A stretch of 64,000 nucleotides of DNA from VAZQ01 sp034669045 (GCA_034669045.1 JAXDOD010000102.1:37730-101729), one strand, 5' to 3'; counted from the first letter of the stretch, positions 34,121 through 43,208 are shown. The notes: generated by a model not told the origin, from the sequence alone. Numbers and translations: made by a program.

Positions 34121-35523
34121 GACGGAATGGCGTCTCGCTTGCCGGCGCTGCGCGCGGGCGCCGACCGGCTCCTGGCGCGGTCATTTGGCGGTTCTTCGGT
34201 AGGCACGCGTCCGCGCGCCTGCGCGCGTCCGATGCCGGCGTAAATGAACCCTTTCTCGCGCATCACCTCGGCGCGATAGACGTTGCGCAGGTCGACCAGG
34301 ACGGGTTGCGCCATCACGGTCTTGAGCTGGTCGAAGTCGAGCGCGCGGAACTGCTCCCACTCGGTCACGATCACGAGCGCCTGCGCGCCTTTCGCACAGG
34401 CATAAGGCCCGTCGCAATAGGTCACGTCCGAGAGCACCAGCTTGGCCTGCTCCATGCCTTCCGGATCATAGGCGCGCACCTTGGCGCCCATGTCCTGCAA
34501 CGCCGTGATCAGCGGGATCGAGGGCGCCTCGCGCATGTCGTCGGTCTTCGGCTTGAAGGTCAGCCCGAGTACGGCGATGGTCTTGCCCTGCACGCTGCCG
34601 CCGAGCGCGGCCACGACCTTGCGCGCCATCGCGCGCTTCCTGGCGTCATTGACTGCGACCACGGTTTCGACGATCCGCAGCGGCGCCTCGTTGTCCTGCG
34701 CGGTCTTGATCAGCGCGACTGCGTCCTTTGGAAAGCAGGAGCCGCCGAAGCCCGGCCCGGCATGGAGGAATTTTCCGCCGATGCGGTTGTCGAGCCCGAT
34801 GCCGCGCGCCACGTCCTGCACGTCCGCGCCCACCCGCTCGCACAGTTCGGCGATCTCGTTGATGAAGGTGATTTTCGTTGCCAGGAACGCGTTCGCCGAA
34901 TACTTGATCAGTTCGGCGGTGCGCCGGTTGACCGTAAGGATCGGCGCCGCGTTGAGGTAGAGCGGGCGGTAGAGTTCCGCCACGACCTCCCCGGCGCGCG
35001 CATCCTCGGTACCGACGACGATACGGTCGGGATGCTTGAAGTCTTGGATCGCGGAGCCTTCCCGCAGGAATTCCGGGTTCGACACCACCGCAAAATCGGC
35101 GTCGGGCCGGGCCTGGCGGATGACGTTTTCGACCTGGTCGCCGGTGCCGACCGGCACGGTCGACTTCGTGATCACGACCGTGAAGCCCTCGAGCGCCGCC
35201 GCGATCTCGCGCGCCGCGCCGTAGACATGGGTGAGATCGGCATGGCCGTCGCCGCGGCGCGACGGCGTGCCGACCGCGATGAAGACCGCTTCGGCGCGGC
35301 GCACCGCCTCCGCCAGCCCGGTGCTGAAGGACAGCCGCCCCTCGCTCGAATTGCGCGCGACCAGACCCTCGAGGTCGGGCTCGTAGATCGGCATCACGCC
35401 GCGCGTGAGCGCGGCGATCTTGTCCGCGTCCTTGTCGACGCAGGTCACCTGGTGTCCGAAATCGGCAAAGCAGGCGCCGGAGACGAGACCAACATAACCA
35501 CTGCCGATCATTGCGATGCGCAT
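34117..35523 (-). CDS. ugd: UDP-glucose 6-dehydrogenase
   Basis: A 468-residue enzyme oxidising UDP-glucose to UDP-glucuronate. It begins MRIAMIGSGYVGLVSGACF, has Y-E-P-D-L near residue 55, and the catalytic Cys in G-F-G-G-S-C-F-P-K-D at about residue 262. The last 40 residues are a basic low-complexity tail not needed for activity. It is the first gene of the 13-gene minus-strand operon and supplies the UDP-xylose synthase (17763) and the UDP-glucuronate 4-epimerase (36583). Confidence 0.96.
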   Translation of the reverse strand: MRIAMIGSGYVGLVSGACFADFGHQVTCVDKDADKIAALTRGVMPIYEPDLEGLVARNSSEGRLSFSTGLAEAVRRAEAVFIAVGTPSRRGDGHADLTHVYGAAREIAAALEGFTVVITKSTVPVGTGDQVENVIRQARPDADFAVVSNPEFLREGSAIQDFKHPDRIVVGTEDARAGEVVAELYRPLYLNAAPILTVNRRTAELIKYSANAFLATKITFINEIAELCERVGADVQDVARGIGLDNRIGGKFLHAGPGFGGSCFPKDAVALIKTAQDNEAPLRIVETVVAVNDARKRAMARKVVAALGGSVQGKTIAVLGLTFKPKTDDMREAPSIPLITALQDMGAKVRAYDPEGMEQAKLVLSDVTYCDGPYACAKGAQALVIVTEWEQFRALDFDQLKTVMAQPVLVDLRNVYRAEVMREKGFIYAGIGRAQARGRVPTEEPPNDRARSRSAPARSAGKRDAIPS

Positions 35524-35934
35524 GGTCCGTGGTCTTTCTCGCCGCGCCGATGTCGTTCATCCGGCCCGGCAGGGGTCGGCCGGGGCCCGGCCCGGAGCCC
35601 GATAAGGCCCGATATTGTCCGATATTGCCCCAGAAGCTCTTGAATCGCCTTCTGTTTATGGCGCGCCGGACACACAAAACGACGATGCCGGGCCTGTCAA
35701 GATGCGCATCAGACGTGCTTGGACCGGCGCACCAACCAAATAACCCGGCGCCGGCAGGCCTCGGCAGTGGCGCCGGCGCGGCGCGGCCCGGCACGGACAC
35801 AAAGCTGCCCGCTTTGGACGCCAGACGAGGCCGGGGATAGTCGGATGTTGCCGCTCGGCCTGCGACCCTTGTGTGTTAGAATATTCTTAATCGCTCGCTG
35901 CCCAAATCGATGGCCGAGGGCGCAGGGGAATTCA
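35524..35934. other. Divergent intergenic region between ugd and the LptE-like gene
   Basis: No gene is visible in these 411 bases. Near the ugd side are a GC-rich near-palindrome (35579-35591) and three tandem 10-base repeats (35598-35627). Near the other side the AT-rich stretch 35876-35890 contains the 10-base palindrome AGAATATTCT and may carry the -10 of the LptE gene. I find no clear -35 at a standard distance. Confidence 0.4.
35598..35627. repeat. Three tandem 10-base repeats upstream of ugd
   Basis: Units CCCGATAAGG, CCCGATATTG and TCCGATATTG follow each other without spacing. The 10-base period places them on one face of the DNA helix, about 75 bases before the first codon of the long ugd operon. 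A regulatory role is possible; the regulator is unknown. Confidence 0.45.
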
Positions 35935-36498
35935 ATGGGGTGGGGTGAAGCCCGCGCGAACTTCAGGCGATGGGCCCGCGTGCCGGCCGTGCTCGTGGCC
36001 GGAGCGCTGACCGCAGGCTGCTTCCAGCCGCTCTATGGCGGGGGGACATCGCCGGACCAGCCGACCGTGCGCAGCGCATTGCGTTCGGTCGACGTGCTCG
36101 AAATCGCCGCCCCCGCGAATTCGTCCGAGGCCCGTATCGCAGTTCAGATGCGCAACGACCTGATGTTCGGTTTTACCGCCGGCGCCGATCCGCAGCCGCC
36201 GACCCACCGGCTCAAAGTCCAGATCACCGGCGGGCGTTCCGTGGTCACCATCGACCGCCAGTCGGCCCTGCCGAACGTGGAGGCATACGGACTCAACTCC
36301 ACCTATTCGTTGACCGAGATCGGCACCGGAAAGGTGGTCGTGACCGGGCGCGCCTCCACCAACGTGTCCTACGACACGCTCGGCCAGCAGCGATTCGCCC
36401 GCATCAGCGGCATGCACGACGCGGAGCGCCGCGCCGCCAAGGTCATCTCCGACAACATCACGACACGGCTGGCATCCTATTTCATCAGCGGGAGCTAG
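35935..36498 (+). CDS. lptE: LPS-assembly lipoprotein, LptE-like
   Basis: A 187-residue lipoprotein. The N-terminus is charged, then hydrophobic, ending in the lipobox L-T-A-G-C with the acylated Cys at about residue 28, followed by F-Q-P-L-Y-G-G, the typical alphaproteobacterial LptE phrase. The rest fits the alpha/beta fold of LptE, the plug partner of the LptD outer-membrane translocon that inserts LPS. AGGGGA lies 6 bases before the ATG. LptE is normally found next to leuS and holA; here it stands alone inside a glycan locus, so a second copy may exist elsewhere. Confidence 0.82.
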   Translation: MGWGEARANFRRWARVPAVLVAGALTAGCFQPLYGGGTSPDQPTVRSALRSVDVLEIAAPANSSEARIAVQMRNDLMFGFTAGADPQPPTHRLKVQITGGRSVVTIDRQSALPNVEAYGLNSTYSLTEIGTGKVVVTGRASTNVSYDTLGQQRFARISGMHDAERRAAKVISDNITTRLASYFISGS

Positions 36499-36582
36499 CT
36501 CCCGTCATCCGCCCTCGATCTCCACCAAACGGCGTGTATCATGGCGGGGCGGTCCCAATGATCGCCGATCCCGGCGGGTGCG

Positions 36583-37545
36583 ATGCGATTCCTGATTACC
36601 GGCACGGCCGGCTTCATCGGCTATCACGTGGCCAGCCGCCTGCTCGCCGAGGGCCACGCGGTGGTGGGCGTCGACGGCATCACCCCCTACTACGACCAGG
36701 CCCTCAAGCGCCGTCGCCATGCGAATCTCGCTCGTCTGCCGGATTTCGCCGCGCATGAGCTGATGCTCGAAGACGCGCCGCGACTGGCGGAGTGCGTCGC
36801 CGCCGCCAAGGCCGACATCGCCATCCATCTCGCGGCGCAGGCCGGCGTGCGCTACAGCGCGGAGAACCCGCGCGCCTACATCGATTGCAACATCATCGGC
36901 ACCTTCAATCTCCTTGAGGCGTTGCGCGCCCATCCGCCTCGTCACCTCCTCCTCGCCTCCACCAGCTCGGTCTACGGCACCGGCCCGCAGCCGTTCGAGG
37001 AGACCCAGAACACCGACCGGCCGATCTCGCTCTATGCGGCCACCAAGAAAGCGACCGAGGCGATGGCCTACAGCTTCGCCCATCTCCACCGTCTGCCGGT
37101 CACGGCCATGCGCCTGTTCACGGTCTACGGTCCCTGGGGGCGGCCCGACATGGCGCTGTTCAAGTTCACCAAAAGCATCATCGCCGGCGTACCGATCGAG
37201 GTCTACGGCGCAGGCAAGATGACGCGCGACTTCACGTATGTGGACGACGCGGTCGAGGCGATCGCGCGGCTGGCCGGGCACGCTCCGGCCGTGGGCGTGC
37301 CCTACCGCGTGGTCAATGTCGGCGGCGGACATCCGATCGGGCTCGAGGACTTCATCGCCATCATCGAGGATGCGGTCGGCAGCACGGCCATCCGCCGCGA
37401 TCTGCCGATGCAGCCCGGCGACGTGCCGGCGACCTTCGCGAGCACTGCACTGCTGGAGCAGATCACGGGCTTTCGGCCGGCGACCCCGGCCGAGGACGGC
37501 GTGCGCGCCTTCGTCGCCTGGTTTCGCGACTATTATGGCGTCTGA
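36583..37545 (+). CDS. UDP-glucuronate 4-epimerase
   Basis: A 320-residue extended SDR converting UDP-glucuronate to UDP-galacturonate. G-T-A-G-F-I-G-Y-H is at the N-terminus, then the family-specific D-G-I-T-P-Y-Y-D-Q, H-L-A-A-Q-A-G-V-R-Y-S, the catalytic Y-A-A-T-K, and R-L-F-T-V-Y-G-P-W-G-R-P-D-M-A. The last five phrases together separate this family from GalE. It begins about 85 bases after the LptE gene and runs into the WecA-like gene with 3 bases between stop and start. Ugd upstream provides its substrate. Confidence 0.93.
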   Translation: MRFLITGTAGFIGYHVASRLLAEGHAVVGVDGITPYYDQALKRRRHANLARLPDFAAHELMLEDAPRLAECVAAAKADIAIHLAAQAGVRYSAENPRAYIDCNIIGTFNLLEALRAHPPRHLLLASTSSVYGTGPQPFEETQNTDRPISLYAATKKATEAMAYSFAHLHRLPVTAMRLFTVYGPWGRPDMALFKFTKSIIAGVPIEVYGAGKMTRDFTYVDDAVEAIARLAGHAPAVGVPYRVVNVGGGHPIGLEDFIAIIEDAVGSTAIRRDLPMQPGDVPATFASTALLEQITGFRPATPAEDGVRAFVAWFRDYYGV

Positions 37546-37548
37546 GCG

Positions 37549-38586
37549 ATGACCGGTCCCGCCAGCGCCGCCAGCATGGTCCTCGTTCTCGCGCCGGTGC
37601 TTCTGGCAGCCTTGCTCAGCGCCGCCTTGATCACCGTGCTGGCGCCGTGGCTCAAGGCCTATGCGCTTGCCCGCCCGAACGCGCGGTCTTCACACGCCGA
37701 GCCCACGCCGCAGGGCGGCGGCGCGGCCGTGGTCGCGGCGACCCTGCTTGCCGCCTGGGCCGGTTCAGCGATGTCGGGCGTGGCGTCCGATGCGGCGGCG
37801 CATGAATTTCTGATCGTGAGCGGTGCTGCCGCTCTCCTCGCGGCGGTCGGCGCCGTCGACGACATCCGCGGGTTGCCGGTGTGGGCGCGCCTGGCTTTGC
37901 AAATCCTCGCGGTCGGCGTGGTGCTGGCCGCGCTGCCGGCGGACACGCGCCTCGTGCCGCTGCTGCCGTGGTGGATCGAGCGCGCCGCTCTGCTCGTCGG
38001 CGGCGTATGGGTGGTCAATCTCACCAACTTCATGGATGGCATCGACTGGATGACGGTCGCCGAGGTCGTGCCGGTCACCGCGGCGATCGCGCTGGTCGGG
38101 GTGCTGCTGGGTGCCGTCTCCGAGCTACCAACGCTCGCGGCGCTTGCGCTCCTGGGTGCCATCCTCGGCTTTGCACCGTTCAACCGCCCGGTGGCGCGGC
38201 TCTTTCTCGGCGATGTCGGCAGCCTGCCGATCGGCCTCCTGCTATTCTGGCTGCTGCTGCACCTTGCGGCACGCGGTCATCTCGCCGCCGCGCTGCTGCT
38301 TCCGCTCTACTATCTCGCCGACGCGACGCTCACGCTGTTGCGCCGCGCGCTCGCCAGGGAACCGGTCTGGCAGGCGCACCGCAGCCATTTCTATCAGCGT
38401 GCCACCGATGGCGGCTTCACGGTGTCCGAAATCACCGCGCGCGTGTTCGCGACCAATGTCGCGCTCGCGGCACTCGCGCTGGCGACGATCCTGGCGTCAT
38501 CACCTCTCGTCTCGGGGCTGTCGCTTCTGGCCGGCGCTGCCCTCGTCGGCCTGCTGCTCAGGCGTTTCGCACGCGGCAAGCGCTGA
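37549..38586 (+). CDS. WecA-type undecaprenyl-phosphate sugar-1-phosphate transferase
   Basis: A 345-residue polytopic membrane enzyme of the MraY/WecA family that starts glycan synthesis on undecaprenyl phosphate. About ten hydrophobic segments are visible. Catalytic motifs: V-D-D-I-R near residue 104, N-F-M-D-G-I-D-W-M near 160, L-F-L-G-D-V-G-S near 217, and the cytoplasmic H-R-S-H-F-Y-Q-R near 280. It would begin each O-antigen chain that the Wzm/Wzt exporter moves. Its sugar (GlcNAc, QuiNAc or FucNAc) cannot be read from sequence; the neighbouring CapD-type dehydratase favours a 6-deoxy-N-acetylsugar. Confidence 0.92.
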   Translation: MTGPASAASMVLVLAPVLLAALLSAALITVLAPWLKAYALARPNARSSHAEPTPQGGGAAVVAATLLAAWAGSAMSGVASDAAAHEFLIVSGAAALLAAVGAVDDIRGLPVWARLALQILAVGVVLAALPADTRLVPLLPWWIERAALLVGGVWVVNLTNFMDGIDWMTVAEVVPVTAAIALVGVLLGAVSELPTLAALALLGAILGFAPFNRPVARLFLGDVGSLPIGLLLFWLLLHLAARGHLAAALLLPLYYLADATLTLLRRALAREPVWQAHRSHFYQRATDGGFTVSEITARVFATNVALAALALATILASSPLVSGLSLLAGAALVGLLLRRFARGKR

Positions 38587-38596
38587 AAAAGACGTT

Positions 38597-40528
38597 TCAG
38601 GCCGCCTGGCCGCCGAAATCCGGCACCGCGTCGCGCAGCACGCCGTAGATTACCGAACGGTCCTCGCGGCCGATGCCCTGTTCGAGCGCCGCGAGCCAGC
38701 CGCGCATGGCCTCGAGCGACGGGCTTACCGGCCGCGCCGCCACGATGCCCTCGATGCCGACCGGCGACATCGGCTCCTCGCGCGCGAACAAGATCTCCTG
38801 CAGGCGCTCGCCCGGCCTGATGCCGCTGATGGTGATCTCGATGTCGCGGCCGGGCTCGAGGCCGGACAGCCGGATCATCCGTTCGGCGAGATCGATGATC
38901 TTCACCGGCTGGCCCATGTTGAGCACGTAGACCGCCACGTCCGAGCGGTCGGCGCCGAGCGCGTGGCTCGCGGCGGTCACCACCAGGTCGCAAGCTTCCC
39001 GGATCGTCATGAAGTAGCGCACCATGTCGGGATGCGTCACCGTCACCGGACCGCCGGCATCGATCTGGGCCTTGAATTTCGGCACCACCGAGCCGTTCGA
39101 GGCGAGCACGTTTCCGAACCGCACGGCAATGAGCCGCATCCGGCGATTCTGCGCGTCGGCGCGCCGGGCGAAATCCCCGTCGAGCGCCTGGCAGTACATT
39201 TCCGCGAAGCGTTTGGAGGCGCCAAGCACCGACACCGGCTCGATCGCCTTGTCGGTCGAAATCATCACCATGGCGGTTGCGCCGGCGGCGGCGGCGGCGT
39301 CGGCGACGTTGACCGAGCCGAAGACGTTGGTCTTGACGCCCTCCTCCCAGTCCCGTTCGAGCAGCGGAACGTGCTTGAGCGCGGCGGCGTGGAACACGAT
39401 GTCGGGCTTGAAGTCGCCGATCAGGCGGAAGACCCGCGCCCGGTCGCGCACGTCGGCGAGCCGGCCCTCGATTGCGGCGCTCGATCCCTTCGTTGCAAGC
39501 GTCTCGAGGATGGCGTGCAGCGCCGGCTCCGAATTCTCCACGACCAGAAGGCGCGTGGCGCCAAACGTGACGATGCGGTCGCAGATCTCGCCGCCGATCG
39601 AGCCGCCGCCGCCGGTCACGACGATCGCCTTGCCCCTCACGAACCGCTCCAGCCGCCGGTAGTCGATCTTCACGCTCGGCCGCAGCAGCAGGTCCTCGAC
39701 GTTGACCGGAGCCAGCCGCAGCGCCTCGCCACCCTCCTCGATCGAAGGAAGCCGGCTGGTGGCGAGGCCGAGCCGCCTCGCCTTCATGATGACGGCTTCC
39801 GGCGTGTTGACCGGATCGAGCGCGGTCGGGGTGAGCACGACGCGCGCGATCGGCTGTCCGCGCGCGGCGAAATCGGCGACCACGCGCTCGAGATCGTCAA
39901 GCGTCCCCACCACCGACACGCCGCGCACCGACTGGCCCTGATCCGCGGGCGACGGCGACAGGATGCCGGCCGGCCACATCTTCTTCACCGCGCCGCTTTC
40001 GATCGCGCGCAGCAGCACCTCGGCGTCGGCGGCGCGGCCGAGAACGAGCATGGGCGCTGATTCCGCCGCCATCGCATGGTGGCGCGTGCGCCGGTAGCGG
40101 AAATAGCGGTAGGCGATGCGTGGCCCACCCAGAAAGAACATCTGCAGGAACCAGTAGAGGATGATCGTGAGCTTGCCGAAGAAGAACGTGCCGCGGACGT
40201 TGGGCGCGACCAGGATGTAGTCGAGCACGAGCAGCGAGAGCGCCAGCACGCTGACGGCGCGGAAGATGTTGTAGAGGTCGGGCAGCGACGCGAACCGCCA
40301 TTTGCCCTTGTAGAGATGAAAAAGCTGATAGACGACGGCCGCATAGAGCAGGAATCCCGGCAGGAACGCCAGCAGGCCGTCGACCCGCTCCACCAAGCCC
40401 GGAGTCTCGAAGCGAAGAAGAAAGCTTGCGACAATCGCTGCCGCCGTGGCCACGAGATCGTGCACGACCACCAGGAACTGGCGCGACGTGAGCTTCGGCA
40501 AGCGGACCCTCATTCCATCCTCTGGCAA
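38597..40528 (-). CDS. CapD/WbpM-type membrane-bound nucleotide-sugar 4,6-dehydratase
   Basis: A 643-residue protein with four N-terminal membrane helices, a first Rossmann-like region (about 140-270), and a catalytic SDR domain from about 285 with V-T-G-G-G-G-S-I-G-G-E. S-T-D-K-A near residue 395 is followed by G-A-S-K-R, the WbpM/CapD version of the active site in which the Tyr of YxxxK is absent. These enzymes convert UDP-GlcNAc to its 4-keto-6-deoxy form on the way to QuiNAc or FucNAc. Convergent with the WecA-like gene, 10 bases apart. Confidence 0.93.
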   Translation of the reverse strand: MPEDGMRVRLPKLTSRQFLVVVHDLVATAAAIVASFLLRFETPGLVERVDGLLAFLPGFLLYAAVVYQLFHLYKGKWRFASLPDLYNIFRAVSVLALSLLVLDYILVAPNVRGTFFFGKLTIILYWFLQMFFLGGPRIAYRYFRYRRTRHHAMAAESAPMLVLGRAADAEVLLRAIESGAVKKMWPAGILSPSPADQGQSVRGVSVVGTLDDLERVVADFAARGQPIARVVLTPTALDPVNTPEAVIMKARRLGLATSRLPSIEEGGEALRLAPVNVEDLLLRPSVKIDYRRLERFVRGKAIVVTGGGGSIGGEICDRIVTFGATRLLVVENSEPALHAILETLATKGSSAAIEGRLADVRDRARVFRLIGDFKPDIVFHAAALKHVPLLERDWEEGVKTNVFGSVNVADAAAAAGATAMVMISTDKAIEPVSVLGASKRFAEMYCQALDGDFARRADAQNRRMRLIAVRFGNVLASNGSVVPKFKAQIDAGGPVTVTHPDMVRYFMTIREACDLVVTAASHALGADRSDVAVYVLNMGQPVKIIDLAERMIRLSGLEPGRDIEITISGIRPGERLQEILFAREEPMSPVGIEGIVAARPVSPSLEAMRGWLAALEQGIGREDRSVIYGVLRDAVPDFGGQAA

Positions 40529-40616
40529 GCCCTTGTTATTACCGGCGTCCGGGTCGCGGCGCCACCCCGGCGACGGGGCTGCGCCGGAAACGCGAAATCT
40601 GCGCGGAAACGTGAAA

Positions 40617-41864
40617 TCAAGGCTCGGGACGGCTGTCGGACTGGCGGACCCCGCGCAGCATCATACCGCCGAGCACGCCGACGCCGAACACATAAATCCA
40701 GCCCATGGTGAACTCGAACAGGTAGGAATTGAACAGGCACGAGACGATGTTTTGGACCACCACGCCGGTTCCGAGCCAAGCCACAAGCCCGCCACCGCGG
40801 AACAACAGAAGGTGCGATATCCACATGGCGAACAGCAGCGCTGCGCCGAGCAGGCCGAGCTGGATCGCGACGATGAATGTCTGGTTATGCGGCTGGTCCG
40901 TAATGGCGGCCGAGGGGCCGCGATCGCCGGTCGCCGCCTTGCGGAACAGGTCCATGACGCTACCGGTGCCGTGCCCGAACACCGGAGCGGCGGTGATGAA
41001 CCGGATCGACTTCGTCCAGAACTCGAGGCGATATCCGGCCGAGGTCTCCGCATTCGCGGTTCGATACAGATGGATTTCCTGCGCCACATTCTGAACCCGG
41101 AGCCGCAGGTAGGGCGAGGACAGCCACGCGATGGCGGCGAGCGTCGCGCCTGCCACCACGATTCCGATGACGCCCCTCCAATCGAAGCGCTGAATGGCGA
41201 GGATCGGCAGCAGCGCCGCGAAAACCACCAGCGTGCTCCGACCGGTCGCGACGAAGACGATATTGGTGAAAAAACCCATTGCGAGCAGCGCAAGCACAAG
41301 CGCCCGAGCGCGCCTTCCCTCGCGCGCGGCGGTGATCGACAAGTGTGCGAACGCGAAGGTGCAGATCAGGAACTCGCCGCTCTGAATGATATAGTCCTTG
41401 ACCGGTACTGCCGGGAAGCCGTTGTCCTGGATCGGGACCGGGGGCCAGGTCCACAAAACCCAAGACAGCACGAGCAGCGCGGTGCAGGAGGCCAGAAATC
41501 CTCCGACGACGCGCATCCCGCGATCGGAGCTGCTAAACTGGACAAAGAGCAACGGGATAGCCAGCAGCCGCAGCACCGGCTTGACCGATCCAATCTGATC
41601 AACAAGGCTCGCATTGCTCCATCCCATCCCGAGCACGGTGAGCGCGAACAGCGCGGCGGGAAGCGCGGCGGCCGGAATGACGAGGGCCCAGCGCAGCGCC
41701 CGCGGATCGAGCGTCGGCAGGAAAGCGAGCAGCCAGAGCGCAATCAGGATTCCGCTTGCGCTTGTCGACCATGGCAGCGACACCGCGACCGCGACAGCAA
41801 GCCATTCGGCCGCCTGTGCCAATCGCGCGCGGTCGAGAAGCCTGACTGCTGCCACCATCTGCAT
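40617..41864 (-). CDS. O-antigen ligase family membrane protein (copy 1)
   Basis: A 415-residue protein with about 12 membrane segments and the Wzy_C/WaaL domain. The large periplasmic loop has S-A-G-Y-R-L-E-F-W and a conserved D-Q-P-H-N-Q-T-F with the His expected in ligases. WaaL-type proteins join finished O-antigen from undecaprenyl diphosphate to lipid A-core in the periplasm. The in-frame extension up to 43115 is only a shadow of the next gene. It is a tandem paralogue of copy 2, offset by about 1316 bases. Confidence 0.88.
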   Translation of the reverse strand: MQMVAAVRLLDRARLAQAAEWLAVAVAVSLPWSTSASGILIALWLLAFLPTLDPRALRWALVIPAAALPAALFALTVLGMGWSNASLVDQIGSVKPVLRLLAIPLLFVQFSSSDRGMRVVGGFLASCTALLVLSWVLWTWPPVPIQDNGFPAVPVKDYIIQSGEFLICTFAFAHLSITAAREGRRARALVLALLAMGFFTNIVFVATGRSTLVVFAALLPILAIQRFDWRGVIGIVVAGATLAAIAWLSSPYLRLRVQNVAQEIHLYRTANAETSAGYRLEFWTKSIRFITAAPVFGHGTGSVMDLFRKAATGDRGPSAAITDQPHNQTFIVAIQLGLLGAALLFAMWISHLLLFRGGGLVAWLGTGVVVQNIVSCLFNSYLFEFTMGWIYVFGVGVLGGMMLRGVRQSDSRPEP

Positions 41865-41932
41865 CGTCTCAGTCACTGACTGCCGCGCGACGGCGGCAAC
41901 ATTCCGATCGACGCGACGGCGCCATGGCACGA

Positions 41933-43168
41933 TCAAGGCGCGGGATGGCCGTGGGAGCTGCGGCCGCGCAGCATCATGCCGCCGAGCACACCGACGCCGA
42001 AGATGTAGATCCAGCCCATGGTGAACTCGAACAGGTAGGAATTGAACAGGCACGCCACGACATTCTGAACGACCACGCCGGTTCCGAGCCAAGCCACAAG
42101 ACCGCCGCCGCGGAACAACAGCAGGTGCGATATCCACATGGCGAAAAGCAGCGCCGCTCCGGCGAGGCCGAGCTGGATTGCGACCAGGAATGTCTGATTG
42201 TGCGGCTGGTTCGTGATCGCCGCCGACGGGCCCTCGCCGGTCGCGGCCGCTTGAAACAAGTCGCGGACGGTGCCGGTGCCGTGCCCGAGCACCGGAGCGG
42301 CGGCGATGAACCGGATCGACTTCTTCCAGAACTCGAGGCGATACCCCGATGCCGTTTCGGCATGCTCGGTCTGGTATAATTGAATTTCCTGCGCGACCGC
42401 CAGGACACGCGCCCGCAGGTAGGACGAGGAGAGCCACGCCACGCCGGCAAGCATCGCGCCCGCGACCAGCACGCCGGCAATGCCCTTCCAATCGAACCGC
42501 TGAAAGGCAAGGACCAGCAGGAGCGCGGCCATAACGACAAGCGTACTTCGACCGGTCGCGACGAAGACGATATTGCCGAGAAAGACCAGCGCGACCAGAG
42601 CCAGCGCCAACGCCCGGCCAAGGCGGCCCTCCCGCGCGGCGGTGATCGCCAGGTGCGTCATGCCGAAGGCGCAGATCGCGAACTCGCTGCTCTGGATGAT
42701 GTAGTCTTTGAACGGAATAGCCGCGAAGGGGTGAGCCCGTGGCGACAACGCCGGCCAGATCCAAAGAAACCAGGACAGCACGCACAGTGCGGCGCAGGAC
42801 GCGAGAAAACCTCCGACGACCCACATGCCGCGCTCGGAATTCCGATACTGGACAAAGAGCAAGGGAATGCACAGAAGCCGCAGGAACGGTTTGATGGAGC
42901 CGTATTGGTCGGCAAGGCTTGCGCCGCTCCACGTCATGCCGAGCACGGCGAGCGCGATGAGCGCGGCGGGAACGGCGGCTGCCGGAATGATGATCGTCCT
43001 GCGCAGCGCCGCCAGGTCGAGGGTCGGGAGCAAGGCGAGCAGCCAGAGCGCCACCAGTATGCCCGTTGCACTGGTCGACCATGGCAGCGACAGCGCGACC
43101 GCGACCGCGAGCCATTCGGCGGCCCGCGCAAACCGTGCGCGATCAAGAAGACTGCCGGCCGCCGCCAT
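41933..43168 (-). CDS. O-antigen ligase family membrane protein (copy 2)
   Basis: A 411-residue paralogue of the adjacent gene, with the same segments S-G-Y-R-L-E-F-W-K-K-S, G-H-G-T-G-T-V and N-Q-P-H-N-Q-T-F. The ATG at 43168 is chosen because AGGAG lies 8 bases upstream; a frame open to 43369 overlaps the glycosyltransferase gene. The two copies share long identical DNA stretches (for example around 40700 and 42015), indicating a fairly recent tandem duplication. One may act as ligase and the other as polymerase, or they may prefer different glycans. Confidence 0.88.
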   Translation of the reverse strand: MAAAGSLLDRARFARAAEWLAVAVALSLPWSTSATGILVALWLLALLPTLDLAALRRTIIIPAAAVPAALIALAVLGMTWSGASLADQYGSIKPFLRLLCIPLLFVQYRNSERGMWVVGGFLASCAALCVLSWFLWIWPALSPRAHPFAAIPFKDYIIQSSEFAICAFGMTHLAITAAREGRLGRALALALVALVFLGNIVFVATGRSTLVVMAALLLVLAFQRFDWKGIAGVLVAGAMLAGVAWLSSSYLRARVLAVAQEIQLYQTEHAETASGYRLEFWKKSIRFIAAAPVLGHGTGTVRDLFQAAATGEGPSAAITNQPHNQTFLVAIQLGLAGAALLFAMWISHLLLFRGGGLVAWLGTGVVVQNVVACLFNSYLFEFTMGWIYIFGVGVLGGMMLRGRSSHGHPAP

Positions 43169-43208
43169 CCTCGCCGCTCCTGTCGTCCCGGTCACCGCAT
43201 GGGATCCT

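Noticed and set aside
35579..35591. GC-rich near-palindrome GCCGGGGCCCGGC as a terminator
   Set aside because: No T-run follows on either strand and it lies between two divergent gene starts, where a terminator is not expected.
38111..40060. A 649-codon plus-strand frame over the end of the WecA-like gene and opposite the CapD gene
   Set aside because: It starts inside the WecA-like gene in another frame and then runs antisense to CapD; no family motif.
41865..43115. An 832-residue protein joining copy 1 of the ligase with upstream sequence
   Set aside because: The upstream 417 codons are out of frame with copy 2 and read its DNA as nonsense; copy 1 alone gives a normal ligase.
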